Positions 10,206 through 18,785 are shown, counted from the stretch's first letter. The stretch is DNA of 40,487 nt from Clostridia bacterium (GCA_026418715.1 JAOAAV010000063.1:1-40487), one strand, 5' to 3'. The notes: generated by a model from the sequence alone, not told the origin. Translations and numbers: made by a program.

Positions 10206-11927
10206 ATGCAAGGGAAAAATTGGGTATTCCTGAATAAATCAATAAAGCGGGAAAGCATATTGGCCATGTCGAAGCAGTTCGGCATACCTAATGTTATTTC
10301 CACCATTTTGCTCAACCGCAAAATACAAACCGAAGCACAAGTGAAAGCGTATTTGTCAAAGTCCATGAGCACTATCCATAATCCAATGCAAATGAAGGAT
10401 ATGCAAAAAGCTGTTGAGCGCATCATTGCTGCGATTGAAAAGACAGAAAAAATCGTTGTGTATGGAGATTATGATGTGGACGGAATTACGGCTACTGCAC
10501 TTTTATATATGTTTTTTCAAGAGCTTGGAGCGAATGTGGACTATTATATTCCTGATCGTATCGAAGAAGGTTATGGAATGAATATTATGGCTGTAAACAA
10601 ACTCGCCAAAAGCAGGACAAATTTAATCATTACTGTGGATTGCGGAATTACTGCGGTGGGGGAAGTAGAATTTGCTAAACTTCGTGGTGTGGACATTATT
10701 ATAACGGATCACCATACATGTAAGGAAAAAATTCCGGCGGCATTTGCGGTCATCAATCCCAAACAGCCGGACTGCGAGTATCCTTTTAAGGACTTGTCAG
10801 GAGTGGGAGTCGCATTTAAGCTTATACTCGCTCTTGCAATGGTATTGGGAAAGAACACAACCGAAGTTTTTAATAAGTATTCGGATATTGCGGCAATAGG
10901 CACCGTTGCCGATGTTGTGCCGCTATTGGATGAGAACAGAGTGATTGTCGATAAAGGATTATACGCGCTTTCTTCCACACATCGTGAAGGACTCAAGGCT
11001 CTATTGGAAATTTCAGGGCTTGAAGGAAAGCTTATAAGTGCAGGTTCAGTAGCTTTTGGAATTTCTCCGAGATTAAATGCGGCGGGCAGGCTGGGAACAG
11101 CATCAACGGCAGTAAAGCTTATTTTGTCAGATGATAAGGACGAGGCATATAAAATTGCGATTGAACTCAATGAAGAAAACCGCAAACGGCAATTGACCGA
11201 GCAGGCAATTTTCAATGATGCGGTGGGAATGATATCGTCTGACCCAGACTTTGACAAAAAAAAGGTTATTGTTCTCTGCAAAGACGGGTGGCATCATGGT
11301 GTAATTGGAATTGTTGCATCTCGCATAACTGAGTTGTTTTACAAGCCATGTATCTTAATCACTCATGAAAACGGAATTTGTAAAGGTTCGGGGAGAAGCA
11401 TACCCGGTTTTAATCTTTTTGACGCACTTAATTTTTGCGGTGAGTTGCTTGCCAATTTTGGTGGGCACGCCGTTGCAGCAGGACTTAGTCTGGATTTTAA
11501 TGATGTGGATGCCTTTTCGTCAAAAATAAACGAATATGCCGCATCCGTATTGACTCCGGAGGATATGCTGCCTCACGTAAGTATTGACTGCCTAATTTCA
11601 CCAAATGACATAAGTCTTGAAAATGCAAAGCTCTTGTCAAAGCTTGAGCCTTTTGGAATCGGAAATCCAAAGCCTGTTTTTTCCATTATGGGAATTTTGG
11701 TTTCTACAATCAATCAAATAGGAATAGATAACAAGCATATCAGGCTTCGTTTGGAGGCACAAAATAAATATATAAATGCTGTGGGTTTTCATATGGGAGA
11801 GTATTATGGAAAGTTTAAAGCGGGAGATATTGTAGATATTGCATTTACAATGGAAATAAACAATTTTCAGGGAACCGAAAATGTGCAACTGCTTTTGAAG
11901 GATATAAAAAAGCACCAATTCACATAA
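10206..11927 (+). CDS. recJ: Single-stranded-DNA-specific exonuclease RecJ
   Basis: 5'-3' single-strand DNA exonuclease of recombinational and mismatch repair. The protein (573 residues from the ATG at 10206) has the DHH phosphoesterase motifs: DYDVDG at about 88-93, TVDCGI, and ITDHHTC. It also has the DHHA1 domain with GGHAVAAG and a C-terminal OB fold (about 450-570). An upstream ATG at 10188 is in frame, but GGAGGGG at 10196-10202 points to 10206. It is the first gene of a run ending in remB. The protein is shorter than the roughly 780-residue B. subtilis form because it lacks the long C-terminal extension. Confidence 0.94.
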   Translation: MQGKNWVFLNKSIKRESILAMSKQFGIPNVISTILLNRKIQTEAQVKAYLSKSMSTIHNPMQMKDMQKAVERIIAAIEKTEKIVVYGDYDVDGITATALLYMFFQELGANVDYYIPDRIEEGYGMNIMAVNKLAKSRTNLIITVDCGITAVGEVEFAKLRGVDIIITDHHTCKEKIPAAFAVINPKQPDCEYPFKDLSGVGVAFKLILALAMVLGKNTTEVFNKYSDIAAIGTVADVVPLLDENRVIVDKGLYALSSTHREGLKALLEISGLEGKLISAGSVAFGISPRLNAAGRLGTASTAVKLILSDDKDEAYKIAIELNEENRKRQLTEQAIFNDAVGMISSDPDFDKKKVIVLCKDGWHHGVIGIVASRITELFYKPCILITHENGICKGSGRSIPGFNLFDALNFCGELLANFGGHAVAAGLSLDFNDVDAFSSKINEYAASVLTPEDMLPHVSIDCLISPNDISLENAKLLSKLEPFGIGNPKPVFSIMGILVSTINQIGIDNKHIRLRLEAQNKYINAVGFHMGEYYGKFKAGDIVDIAFTMEINNFQGTENVQLLLKDIKKHQFT

Positions 11928-11962
11928 TTTAAGGTGTTACGTGGAAAGGAACGGGTACAATT

Positions 11963-14215
11963 ATGAGCAGCATAATATCTGATACCAATATTGATGATAA
12001 TGAAATATTAAATCCTGATAAGTATGTGCCTGCAGATACTGATGCCCTGATTGACGAGATTGTGGACGCTGTAAAAAAACATAATCCGAATGCAAATACA
12101 GATATGGTTATAGTTGCCTATAAGCTGGCAAAATCCGCACACAGGGGGCAATTTCGCCGCTCTGGCGCGCCGTATATTGAGCATCCCGTGCAAATTGCCC
12201 ACATTGCCGCCGATTTGTCCATGGATACCACAGCTATTTCGGCAGCACTTTTGCATGATGTCGTGGAGGATACCAACTATAAGCTTGAAGATATTAAAAC
12301 GCTGTTTGGCCCTCAGGTTGCAGAATTGGTTGATGGTGTTACAAAGCTTAAAAAACTTCAATATAATACTCACGAAGAACAGCAGGTAGAAAATCTTAGA
12401 AAGATGTTCCTGGCAATGGCAAAGGATATACGGGTTGTCATTATCAAGCTGATAGACCGCCTGCATAATATGCGTACTCTTAAATTTATGCCTCGGAATA
12501 AACAGCTGGAAAAAGCTAAGGAAACATTAGAGGTATATGCTCCTCTTGCACATAGATTGGGAATGTCCAAGATTAAAACAGAGCTTGAGGACTTATCGTT
12601 AAAATACCTTGACCCTGTTGCATACGAAGAAATAAGAGACGGTATACGTCAAAAGAAAAAAGAACGTGAGGAATATATATCAGGTATCATGGATGCTCTG
12701 ACTCAAAAGCTTGACGAATTTAAAATAAAGGCTCAAGTTACGGGTCGTGCGAAGCATTTTTACAGTATTTTCAGGAAAATGTACGGTCAAAATAAAACAA
12801 TAGACGAGCTTTATGATCTTTTTGCCGTACGCATCATTGTGGACACCGTCACAGATTGCTACGCTGTTTTGGGAATGGTACACGAAATGTATACTCCTGT
12901 TCCGATGCGCTTTAAAGATTATATTGCCATGCCAAAACCAAATATGTATCAATCATTGCACACAACGGTAATAGGTCCTAACGGAACTCCCTTTGAAATC
13001 CAAATTCGGACATGGGAAATGCACAAAATTGCGGAAGAGGGAATTGCAGCCCACTGGAAATATAAGGAAGGAATTTCGGGCGAAACCGATATGGATTCAA
13101 AATTGGAGTGGGTTCGTCAGCTTTTGGAAACTCAGGTGGATATTATTGACACAGATGATTTTTTGAATACTTTAAAAATTGATCTTTTTGCAGACGAGGT
13201 TTTTGTATTTACGCCGAATGGAAAGGTCATCAGTTTACCTGCGAAAAGTACGGTAATTGACTTTGCGTTTGCAATTCATTCAGCAGTCGGTTACAAGATG
13301 ATTGGTGCAAAGGTAAACGGAAAGCTTGTAAATAATGACTATACGCTGCAAAACGGGGAAATTGTTGAAATTATAACGTCATCAAGTTGTCACGGACCAA
13401 GCCGAGATTGGCTCAAAATAGTAAAAACATCGCAGGCAAAAAATAAAATCAATCAATGGTTCAAGCGTGAACGCCGTGATGAAAATATAGAGCATGGCAA
13501 GGAACTTATTGAAAAAGAATTGAAGCGTCTTCGTTTTACTCATTCACAGCTTTTTGTTCCCGAGTGGGTGGAGCAGATTTTGCGCCGGTATAGCTTTAAT
13601 TCGCTTGATGATCTATATGCAAGTATAGGTTATGGAGGTTTGACGGCTCAGAAGGTGGTTATGCGCCTTAGAGATGAGTATATAAAAGCTCAAAAAGAAA
13701 AAAATGAGACTTTGAATATTCCTCAAAGGCTTCCGGAAAATATTAAAAGACGAGGCGCAAATAACGGCATAATCGTTGAAGGTATTGACAATTGTTTGGT
13801 TCGTTTGGCAAAATGCTGCAATCCTGTGCCGGGAGATTCCATAAAAGGCTTTATAACTAAGGGACGTGGAGTATCGGTTCACAGGAGCGACTGCCCAAAC
13901 ATTCAGCCCAGTGCACTCGCCGAAGAGGACAAAAATCGTTTTATCGGCGTATCTTGGATAGATTCTAAGAGTTCGTCTTATATAACAACCATACAGGTTG
14001 AAATTTATGATCGTGACGGAATACTGCTTGATATTTCCTCAGCAATAGCGGATTTGAAGATACCGTGCAAATCAGTAAACGCACGTGTGAACAAGAAAAA
14101 TATCGCCGTTATTCATTTGGGGCTTGAAATATCGGGAAAATCCGATTTGGACAAGGTTGCAAAGAGGCTAAAGCAAATGCAAGGCATAGTAAATATAACT
14201 CGAACTTCAAATTAA
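11963..14215 (+). CDS. relA: Bifunctional (p)ppGpp synthetase/hydrolase (Rel)
   Basis: Makes and degrades the alarmone (p)ppGpp in the stringent response. The 750-residue protein has an N-terminal HD hydrolase domain (HRGQFRRSGAPYIEHP, LLHDVVEDT, IKLIDRLHNMRT). A synthetase domain follows, with RFKDYIAMPKPNMYQSLHT, whose RFKD is the form found in bifunctional Rel enzymes. After it come a TGS domain (DEVFVFTPNGKVISLP), a zinc-finger/conserved-cysteine region (LAKCCNPVPGDSIKGF) and a C-terminal ACT domain. AAAGGA lies 12 bases before the ATG, a slightly long spacing. Both the HD and synthetase residues look intact. yaaA follows after 9 bases. Confidence 0.96.
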   Translation: MSSIISDTNIDDNEILNPDKYVPADTDALIDEIVDAVKKHNPNANTDMVIVAYKLAKSAHRGQFRRSGAPYIEHPVQIAHIAADLSMDTTAISAALLHDVVEDTNYKLEDIKTLFGPQVAELVDGVTKLKKLQYNTHEEQQVENLRKMFLAMAKDIRVVIIKLIDRLHNMRTLKFMPRNKQLEKAKETLEVYAPLAHRLGMSKIKTELEDLSLKYLDPVAYEEIRDGIRQKKKEREEYISGIMDALTQKLDEFKIKAQVTGRAKHFYSIFRKMYGQNKTIDELYDLFAVRIIVDTVTDCYAVLGMVHEMYTPVPMRFKDYIAMPKPNMYQSLHTTVIGPNGTPFEIQIRTWEMHKIAEEGIAAHWKYKEGISGETDMDSKLEWVRQLLETQVDIIDTDDFLNTLKIDLFADEVFVFTPNGKVISLPAKSTVIDFAFAIHSAVGYKMIGAKVNGKLVNNDYTLQNGEIVEIITSSSCHGPSRDWLKIVKTSQAKNKINQWFKRERRDENIEHGKELIEKELKRLRFTHSQLFVPEWVEQILRRYSFNSLDDLYASIGYGGLTAQKVVMRLRDEYIKAQKEKNETLNIPQRLPENIKRRGANNGIIVEGIDNCLVRLAKCCNPVPGDSIKGFITKGRGVSVHRSDCPNIQPSALAEEDKNRFIGVSWIDSKSSSYITTIQVEIYDRDGILLDISSAIADLKIPCKSVNARVNKKNIAVIHLGLEISGKSDLDKVAKRLKQMQGIVNITRTSN

Positions 14216-14224
14216 GGAGAATTT

Positions 14225-14449
14225 ATGAAAAGAGAAACTATAACCATAAAAACTGAATTCATCAAGTTGGATCAGCTTCTTAAATTCAGCGGAATTGCCG
14301 AATCGGGCGCTGATGCAAAAGATATCATTTTAGACGGCATTGTATCCGTAAATGGCGAAGTGTGCACCATGCGCGGAAAGAAAATACGCACGGGAGATAA
14401 AGTAGTTGTGAAGTTTGCGGATGGAGCATACGAGATAATAATTGCATAG
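14225..14449 (+). CDS. yaaA: S4-domain RNA-binding protein YaaA
   Basis: The 74-residue protein consists almost entirely of an S4 RNA-binding fold ([34 protein letters not shown] ending in GDKVVV). It matches the small S4 protein next to recF in B. subtilis and relatives, which has been linked to ribosome assembly. The gene lies between rel and recF with short gaps of 9 and 18 bases and an AAGGAG ribosome site. The name rests on fold, size and the recF neighbour. Confidence 0.88.
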   Translation: MKRETITIKTEFIKLDQLLKFSGIAESGADAKDIILDGIVSVNGEVCTMRGKKIRTGDKVVVKFADGAYEIIIA

Positions 14450-14467
14450 AAAAACGGAGTTTTTAAT

Positions 14468-15565
14468 ATGTATGTAAAATCGCTTTCCCTTATAAATTTT
14501 CGCAATTATGAAAAGGAGTACATTGAATTTTCTCCGTACACAAATATTATCTGTGGGAACAACGCTCAAGGCAAAACGAATTTATTGGAGGCTGTATACA
14601 TCTTTGCTCAAGGAAAAAGTTACCGTGCCAAGTCAGATAAGGAACTAATTAAGTTCGGCAAGGATACTGCCGAACTTAAAATCAGTTTTGATGCGAGATT
14701 TAGAAGCTGTGAAGCGTCCATAAAGCTGCAGCAAAAAGAAAAGAGAAAAATAAGAGTAAATGATGTTCCGATCGCAAAATTAAGCATGCTGATGAATTAC
14801 TTAAATACTGTTATGTTTTCTCCCGAGGATTTGGATCTTGTAAAAGGCTCTCCCGCAGTTCGCAGAAAATTTTTGGATCTTGCAATAAGTCAGCTTATGC
14901 CTAACTATTTGTCAAGCTTGATTCTTTACTACAAAACATTAGAACAAAAAAACAGTCTCTTGAAAGCTTTAAAAGGGTCAGGCAGAAAATGCGACCAGAG
15001 TCTTTCTGCTTGGAATGAACAACTTTGCGAGGCAGGTGCGGATATTTTAAAATATCGTCGGGATTTTCTCAGAAATTTAAGTGTGTTTGCCAAGAAAATT
15101 CACAGCGAAATAAGCCGAGAAACATTGGAAATTTTTTATGAGCCCAGCATTAATTTCGATGTGGACGATAAAGACTGTATCAAAGACCAGATGTTTCTTA
15201 AACTTGAGAATATGCAAAGTAAAGAAATTGATGCAGGCACCTCTGTTTTAGGAGTGCATCGGGATGATATAAAAATAACAACAAATGAAAAAGACGCGCG
15301 TATATATGCTTCTCAGGGACAGCAACGTACGGTGGTTTTAAGCCTTAAGATGGCACAAACCGAATATATTCACAGCATAAAAGACGAGTATCCCATTCTT
15401 CTTTTGGATGATGTCATGAGTGAATTGGATAAAGCAAGGAGAGTATATCTGTCGGAGAAAATGAAAGATAAGCAAGTACTTATAACTTGTACAGATGCGG
15501 ATGTTGTGCATCTTTCAGACAGTGTGAAATTATTTGAAATACGCAGTGGAAAAATTGTTTTATGA
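14468..15565 (+). CDS. recF: DNA replication/repair protein RecF
   Basis: SMC-like ATPase that works with RecO and RecR to load RecA at gaps. The 365-residue protein has Walker A GNNAQGKTN at about 31-39, an ABC signature ASQGQQRTVVLSLKMAQ near 280-296, and Walker B ILLLDDVMSELD near 310-321. Length is normal. It is flanked by yaaA and remB as in the B. subtilis origin region, but dnaA, dnaN and gyrBA are not beside it here. Confidence 0.96.
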   Translation: MYVKSLSLINFRNYEKEYIEFSPYTNIICGNNAQGKTNLLEAVYIFAQGKSYRAKSDKELIKFGKDTAELKISFDARFRSCEASIKLQQKEKRKIRVNDVPIAKLSMLMNYLNTVMFSPEDLDLVKGSPAVRRKFLDLAISQLMPNYLSSLILYYKTLEQKNSLLKALKGSGRKCDQSLSAWNEQLCEAGADILKYRRDFLRNLSVFAKKIHSEISRETLEIFYEPSINFDVDDKDCIKDQMFLKLENMQSKEIDAGTSVLGVHRDDIKITTNEKDARIYASQGQQRTVVLSLKMAQTEYIHSIKDEYPILLLDDVMSELDKARRVYLSEKMKDKQVLITCTDADVVHLSDSVKLFEIRSGKIVL

Positions 15566-15583
15566 ATAACGGGAGATGATAAT

Positions 15584-15853
15584 TTGTTTCTTCATTTAGG
15601 ACGGGATGTACTTGTAAATACGAAGAATGTCGTAGCCATATTTGACATGGACAATACTACCATATCAAAAGCAAGCCGAAAATTTCTGTCTGAAGCCCAG
15701 CAAAACGGAGCTGTTGTAAATGTCTCGGATGAGCTGCCGAAAACATATATTGTGACCAATACAAACAACACAACAAAAGTATATATTTCATCCATTTCCT
15801 CTGCGACGCTTCTTAAACGGGCACGGTCAAAAAACATTATTATATTATCGTGA
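15584..15853 (+). CDS. remB: RemB-type extracellular matrix regulator (DUF370)
   Basis: The 89-residue DUF370 protein begins MFLHLGRDVLVNTKNVVAIFD, the usual start of the YaaB/RemB group. In B. subtilis RemA and RemB act in control of biofilm matrix genes; whether this copy does the same is not shown. The start is TTG at 15584 behind GGGAGATGA. It is the last gene of the rel-yaaA-recF-remB run, at its usual place just after recF. Confidence 0.88.
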   Translation: MFLHLGRDVLVNTKNVVAIFDMDNTTISKASRKFLSEAQQNGAVVNVSDELPKTYIVTNTNNTTKVYISSISSATLLKRARSKNIIILS

Positions 15854-15887
15854 CGTATATAATATATTCTTTATTTTTAAGAAACTT

Positions 15888-15916
15888 GCATAATTTTTGA
15901 TTTTGGAGCATAGAAT
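15888..15916 (+). promoter_or_regulatory. Candidate sigma-E (mother cell) promoter
   Basis: GCATAAT (15888-15894), exactly 14 bases, then CATAGAAT (15909-15916). This differs by one base from each of the B. subtilis sigma-E boxes as I recall them (KMATATT and CATACAHT). It stands just ahead of the small gene at 15939. The assignment is by pattern only. Confidence 0.5.
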
Positions 15917-15938
15917 ATACGCCGAGGAGTTGAATATT

Positions 15939-16121
15939 ATGCCTGAGAATAAAAATAAATTCTTTGATACGGATTCTGTAGCATCCGCAACAGATTGCAC
16001 AGGACTCATACCGACACCGCCGGTTTCTGATGCTCAAGCAGAGTCCTACACACAGCTTCATTCCATACCTAAAACTCATAAAAAAAGACAGGCTAATCCA
16101 AAGCAAATAGGAAAACAATAG
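15939..16121 (+). CDS. Small protein with TDCTGLIPTPP motif, function unknown
   Basis: A 60-residue reading frame starting at ATG 15939, nine bases after GAGGAG (15924-15929). The frame is open 14 codons further upstream, but the ribosome site favours this start. The middle holds SVASATDCTGLIPTPP followed by an acidic/polar stretch, and the tail is basic (KTHKKRQANPKQIGKQ). No membrane segment or signal peptide is seen. I recall similar short Clostridia proteins with an ATDCTGL core but know no function. A sigma-E-like promoter ahead of it hints at a sporulation role. It ends before a terminator shared with the DUF2225 gene. Confidence 0.6.
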   Translation: MPENKNKFFDTDSVASATDCTGLIPTPPVSDAQAESYTQLHSIPKTHKKRQANPKQIGKQ

Positions 16122-16150
16122 TGGACATATAAGGAAATTTTGAGTTTAAG

Positions 16151-16184
16151 AAAAGAGCGAAAATAGATATTTTCGCTCTTTTTG
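16151..16184. terminator. Bidirectional terminator
   Basis: Long inverted repeat with core AAGAGCGAAAAT facing ATTTTCGCTCTT, followed by T5 on the plus strand and preceded by A-rich sequence. It lies between the converging small gene and the DUF2225 gene. Confidence 0.85.
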
Positions 16185-16189
16185 GAGTT

Positions 16190-17068
16190 TTAACGTCCGC
16201 CCCAAAGCTTTGAAATAAAGCTGCTGCTTTTCTTCTGTTCACTTTTTATGATATTTTTTTCAGGTTTATCTTCGGTATTCATAGTGTTTCTGATTAAATC
16301 TCTTTGTTCAAGAGCCATATCCTTTATTCTTTTTTCACACGCCTGTGAAACGACCACGTTGCTAAAATATTTCAGAGCTTTGTCATTGCTACCTAAGGTT
16401 CTATATAGTTCCCCTGTTAAATACATGATGGTATAAACATTCATTCCATATATGGGAAAATCCTCATTCATGTAAGCATCCTCAAAACCTATTGCCGCCT
16501 GTTCACGAAAGATTCGTTCATTATCTGTATCTTTTATTTCACGATACATCCATGCAAGTTTCAAGCAACACATAGCCTTTTTACTAGACTTTGATTCCGT
16601 AATCACATAGTTGAGCAATGCCAATTTATATCTTTCTATCGCTATGCTCGCATCGTATATAAGAGGATATTCTCTTTTTTTCCACTTTGGAGAAATATTA
16701 TTTTTAATTTTTTCAATCTGACTTTTTCTTATATCTTCAAAGTCAGTCTTCATAGCGGCATAGCCACAGGAATTACACAGCCAAACATCGTAAAAATAAG
16801 GATTTATGGTTTCGTATCTGACGTATAAATCGCTTTCATGGCCTTTTACCTTGTACGCAGTGCTTTTTACGGCTCGAACGGAAAGCCTGCTTTTGCATAC
16901 TGGACAAATAACCTCCTTGTTATACAAATAAATTCCTTCATCCGTTTTGTTTTCATTTTCCGTTTGAACAATATCCTCTTTAATATAACTTTTCCTTTCA
17001 TATAAGTCTATATTTTGGATATCATTAAAACCTAAATCCTCCAACCCCGAAAAAATTCCTTTTTCCAT
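16190..17068 (-). CDS. DUF2225 zinc-ribbon protein
   Basis: The 292-residue protein carries two CxxC pairs in its N-terminal half (VICPVCKSRL and LCNSCGYAA), which together look like one zinc ribbon. A helical, TPR-like C-terminal part follows (about 140-260, LKLAWMYREIKDTDNERIFREQA and LTGELYRTLGSNDKALKYFSNVV). This is the DUF2225 layout; function is not established. The frame extends 26 codons upstream, but the ATG at 17068 follows AAGGGGGATG. It is transcribed away from trpE. A TATAAT lies upstream on this strand without a clear -35. Confidence 0.8.
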   Translation of the reverse strand: MEKGIFSGLEDLGFNDIQNIDLYERKSYIKEDIVQTENENKTDEGIYLYNKEVICPVCKSRLSVRAVKSTAYKVKGHESDLYVRYETINPYFYDVWLCNSCGYAAMKTDFEDIRKSQIEKIKNNISPKWKKREYPLIYDASIAIERYKLALLNYVITESKSSKKAMCCLKLAWMYREIKDTDNERIFREQAAIGFEDAYMNEDFPIYGMNVYTIMYLTGELYRTLGSNDKALKYFSNVVVSQACEKRIKDMALEQRDLIRNTMNTEDKPEKNIIKSEQKKSSSFISKLWGGR

Positions 17069-17184
17069 ATTGATTGCATCCCCCTTGCAGTCAAAAAAAT
17101 AAACAATACCTCTGTCATTATACATTATTTTCTTGTAAAATGCCACAGGAATTAATTTACTGTTATTCTAATTAAAAAAATATG

Positions 17185-17213
17185 TTGACTGCTAGGAAAG
17201 CATATAATATAAT
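17185..17213 (+). promoter_or_regulatory. SigA-type promoter of trpEG
   Basis: TTGACT (17185-17190), a 17-base spacer and TATAAT (17208-17213). Transcription should start near 17219-17221, right at the beginning of the (G/U)AG array. Confidence 0.85.
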
Positions 17214-17219
17214 AGTTAA

Positions 17220-17258
17220 TAGATTAGTTGAGATTGAGAAGAGATGAGAATAGACGAG
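17220..17258 (+). promoter_or_regulatory. Candidate TRAP-binding (G/U)AG array in the trpE leader
   Basis: Eight NAG triplets follow one another with spacers of only 2 or 3 bases. They are TAG at 17220, TAG 17225, GAG 17230, GAG 17236, GAG 17241, GAG 17246, TAG 17251 and GAG 17256. The spacers are AT, TT, ATT, AA, AT, AA and AC, almost free of G and C. This is the target pattern of TRAP, the tryptophan-activated RNA-binding protein (MtrB) of Bacillus, which binds about 9-11 such triplets around its ring. One more TAG at 17213 overlaps the -10 box and would not be transcribed. The location in the leader of trpE makes chance unlikely. Confidence 0.75.
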
Positions 17259-17278
17259 CAGAATATGTGTATTTTCAT

Positions 17279-17309
17279 GTCTTCTTCTGAAAATGGAGGA
17301 GGCTTTTTT
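17279..17309 (+). promoter_or_regulatory. Leader hairpin masking the trpE ribosome site, with T6 tail
   Basis: Positions 17279-17287 (GTCTTCTTC) can pair with 17295-17303 (GGAGGAGGC) around a 7-base loop, using three G-U pairs. The right arm is the whole ribosome site of trpE. Six Ts follow directly (17304-17309) before the ATG. The structure could therefore block translation, end transcription, or both. Confidence 0.55.
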
Positions 17310-18773
17310 ATGTTTTACCCGAGTTTAAAACAGGCAGCGGAGTTTGCAAAGGAGTATAATATTATACCCATTACGGTAGAATACCATGCTGATATGGACA
17401 CACCAATCAGTATTTTCAAAAAACTCGAAACAAAAGAGTCATGCTTTTTGCTTGAAAGTATAGGCACAAACCAAACCACTGCAAGATATTCATTTATGGG
17501 AAGAAACCCCTTTTTGGTATTTAAAAGCACAGATGACAAAATTACAATAACCGATAAAACAGGCAAAACAGCGCATATTTTGGGCAAACCTATGGAAGAG
17601 CTTGAAAATCTGACAGCCTGTTATAAATCTCCTAAACTTGACAATATACCATCTTTCAGCGGAGGAGCAGTAGGATATTTTGCCTACGATGTGGTGCGCC
17701 AATATGAATATCTGCCAAATACCCCGCATGATGACCTAGGCATACCCGATATGCATTTTATGTTTATGGATGAGATTATTGCTTTTGATCATAAGAGACA
17801 AAAAATTGTTATTATCGTCAATATGCATACGGATGGTGACATAGAAAAGCAGTATAATAATGCGGCAAGCAGAATTTTGGACATCCGTCGCGAACTTGCA
17901 ACAGATTTGAAAGAAAAAGTTTCCCATCCTCAAAATTTCGGCAGAATTGAATCAAATATGACAAAAGAAGAATTCTGTAAAAATGTTAGAAAAGCGAAAA
18001 AATACATTAAGGAAGGTGACATTTTTCAGGTGGTTCTTTCTCAAAGATTTTCGATTCAAACTTCAGAGGATCCGTTTAACGCATACAGAGCGTTAAGGCT
18101 TATAAACCCGTCACCTTATATGTATTATCTTAAATTTGCCGAATACCAGCTTGTAGGAGCATCGCCTGAAATGCTTGTGCGTGTGGAAAATAAAGTTGTG
18201 CAGACGGGGCCTATTGCAGGTACACGTCCGCGCGGGGAAAATGATGAGGAAGACGCGGCACTTGAAAAAGAGCTTTTGGCGGATGAAAAAGAAATCGCCG
18301 AACACACTATGCTCGTGGATTTGGGAAGAAACGACATAGGAAGAGTAAGCGAATTTGGGAGCGTGAAGGTATCAAGCTTTAAACGCATAGAAAGATTTTC
18401 ACACGTTATGCATATAACGAGTACCGTTGAAGGGAAGCTAAGAGAGGATAAAACAGTTTTTGACGCATTAGGTGCAGCGCTTCCCGCCGGTACCCTTTCG
18501 GGAGCTCCCAAAATACGAGCAATGGAAATTATTGATGAGCTCGAAAAAACAAAGCGCAGTACCTACGGAGGAGCGATTGGCTATATAAGCTTTAACGGAA
18601 ATTTCGATAGCTGCATCACAATCAGAACAGCACTTTTTAAGGATAAAAAAGCCTATATTCAAGCGGGCGGAGGAATTGTATACGATTCCATTCCCGAAAA
18701 AGAGTATCAGGAATCGGTTAATAAGGCTATGGCTGTGATTCGTGCAATTGAAGAAGGCGGAAAGATAGAGTAG
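17310..18773 (+). CDS. trpE: Anthranilate synthase component I
   Basis: Converts chorismate with ammonia to anthranilate, the first committed step of tryptophan synthesis, together with TrpG. The 488-residue protein begins MFYPSLKQAAEFAKEYNIIPI. It carries the LLES element of the tryptophan feedback site (SCFLLESIG) and has the chorismate-binding core: EGDIFQVVLSQRF, PIAGTRPRG, LVDLGRNDIGRV, LPAGTLSGAPKIRAMEIIDE and QAGGGIV. An in-frame ATG at 17244 lies inside the leader array; the ATG at 17310 has the GGAGGAGG site and the normal N-terminus. PabB is the alternative, but the N-terminal part and the leader favour TrpE. trpG follows after 12 bases; no other trp gene is near. Confidence 0.94.
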   Translation: MFYPSLKQAAEFAKEYNIIPITVEYHADMDTPISIFKKLETKESCFLLESIGTNQTTARYSFMGRNPFLVFKSTDDKITITDKTGKTAHILGKPMEELENLTACYKSPKLDNIPSFSGGAVGYFAYDVVRQYEYLPNTPHDDLGIPDMHFMFMDEIIAFDHKRQKIVIIVNMHTDGDIEKQYNNAASRILDIRRELATDLKEKVSHPQNFGRIESNMTKEEFCKNVRKAKKYIKEGDIFQVVLSQRFSIQTSEDPFNAYRALRLINPSPYMYYLKFAEYQLVGASPEMLVRVENKVVQTGPIAGTRPRGENDEEDAALEKELLADEKEIAEHTMLVDLGRNDIGRVSEFGSVKVSSFKRIERFSHVMHITSTVEGKLREDKTVFDALGAALPAGTLSGAPKIRAMEIIDELEKTKRSTYGGAIGYISFNGNFDSCITIRTALFKDKKAYIQAGGGIVYDSIPEKEYQESVNKAMAVIRAIEEGGKIE

Positions 18774-18785
18774 GAGGAAGCTGTT

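Noticed and set aside
15854-15938. Replication origin next to recF
   Set aside because: No TTATCCACA-type boxes or AT-rich unwinding repeats are seen here or elsewhere near recF.
18125-18511. Long antisense open frame inside trpE (and a similar one at 10709-11281 inside recJ)
   Set aside because: Both lie wholly inside well-conserved genes on the other strand, have low-complexity Ser-rich translations and no ribosome site; they are mirror frames.
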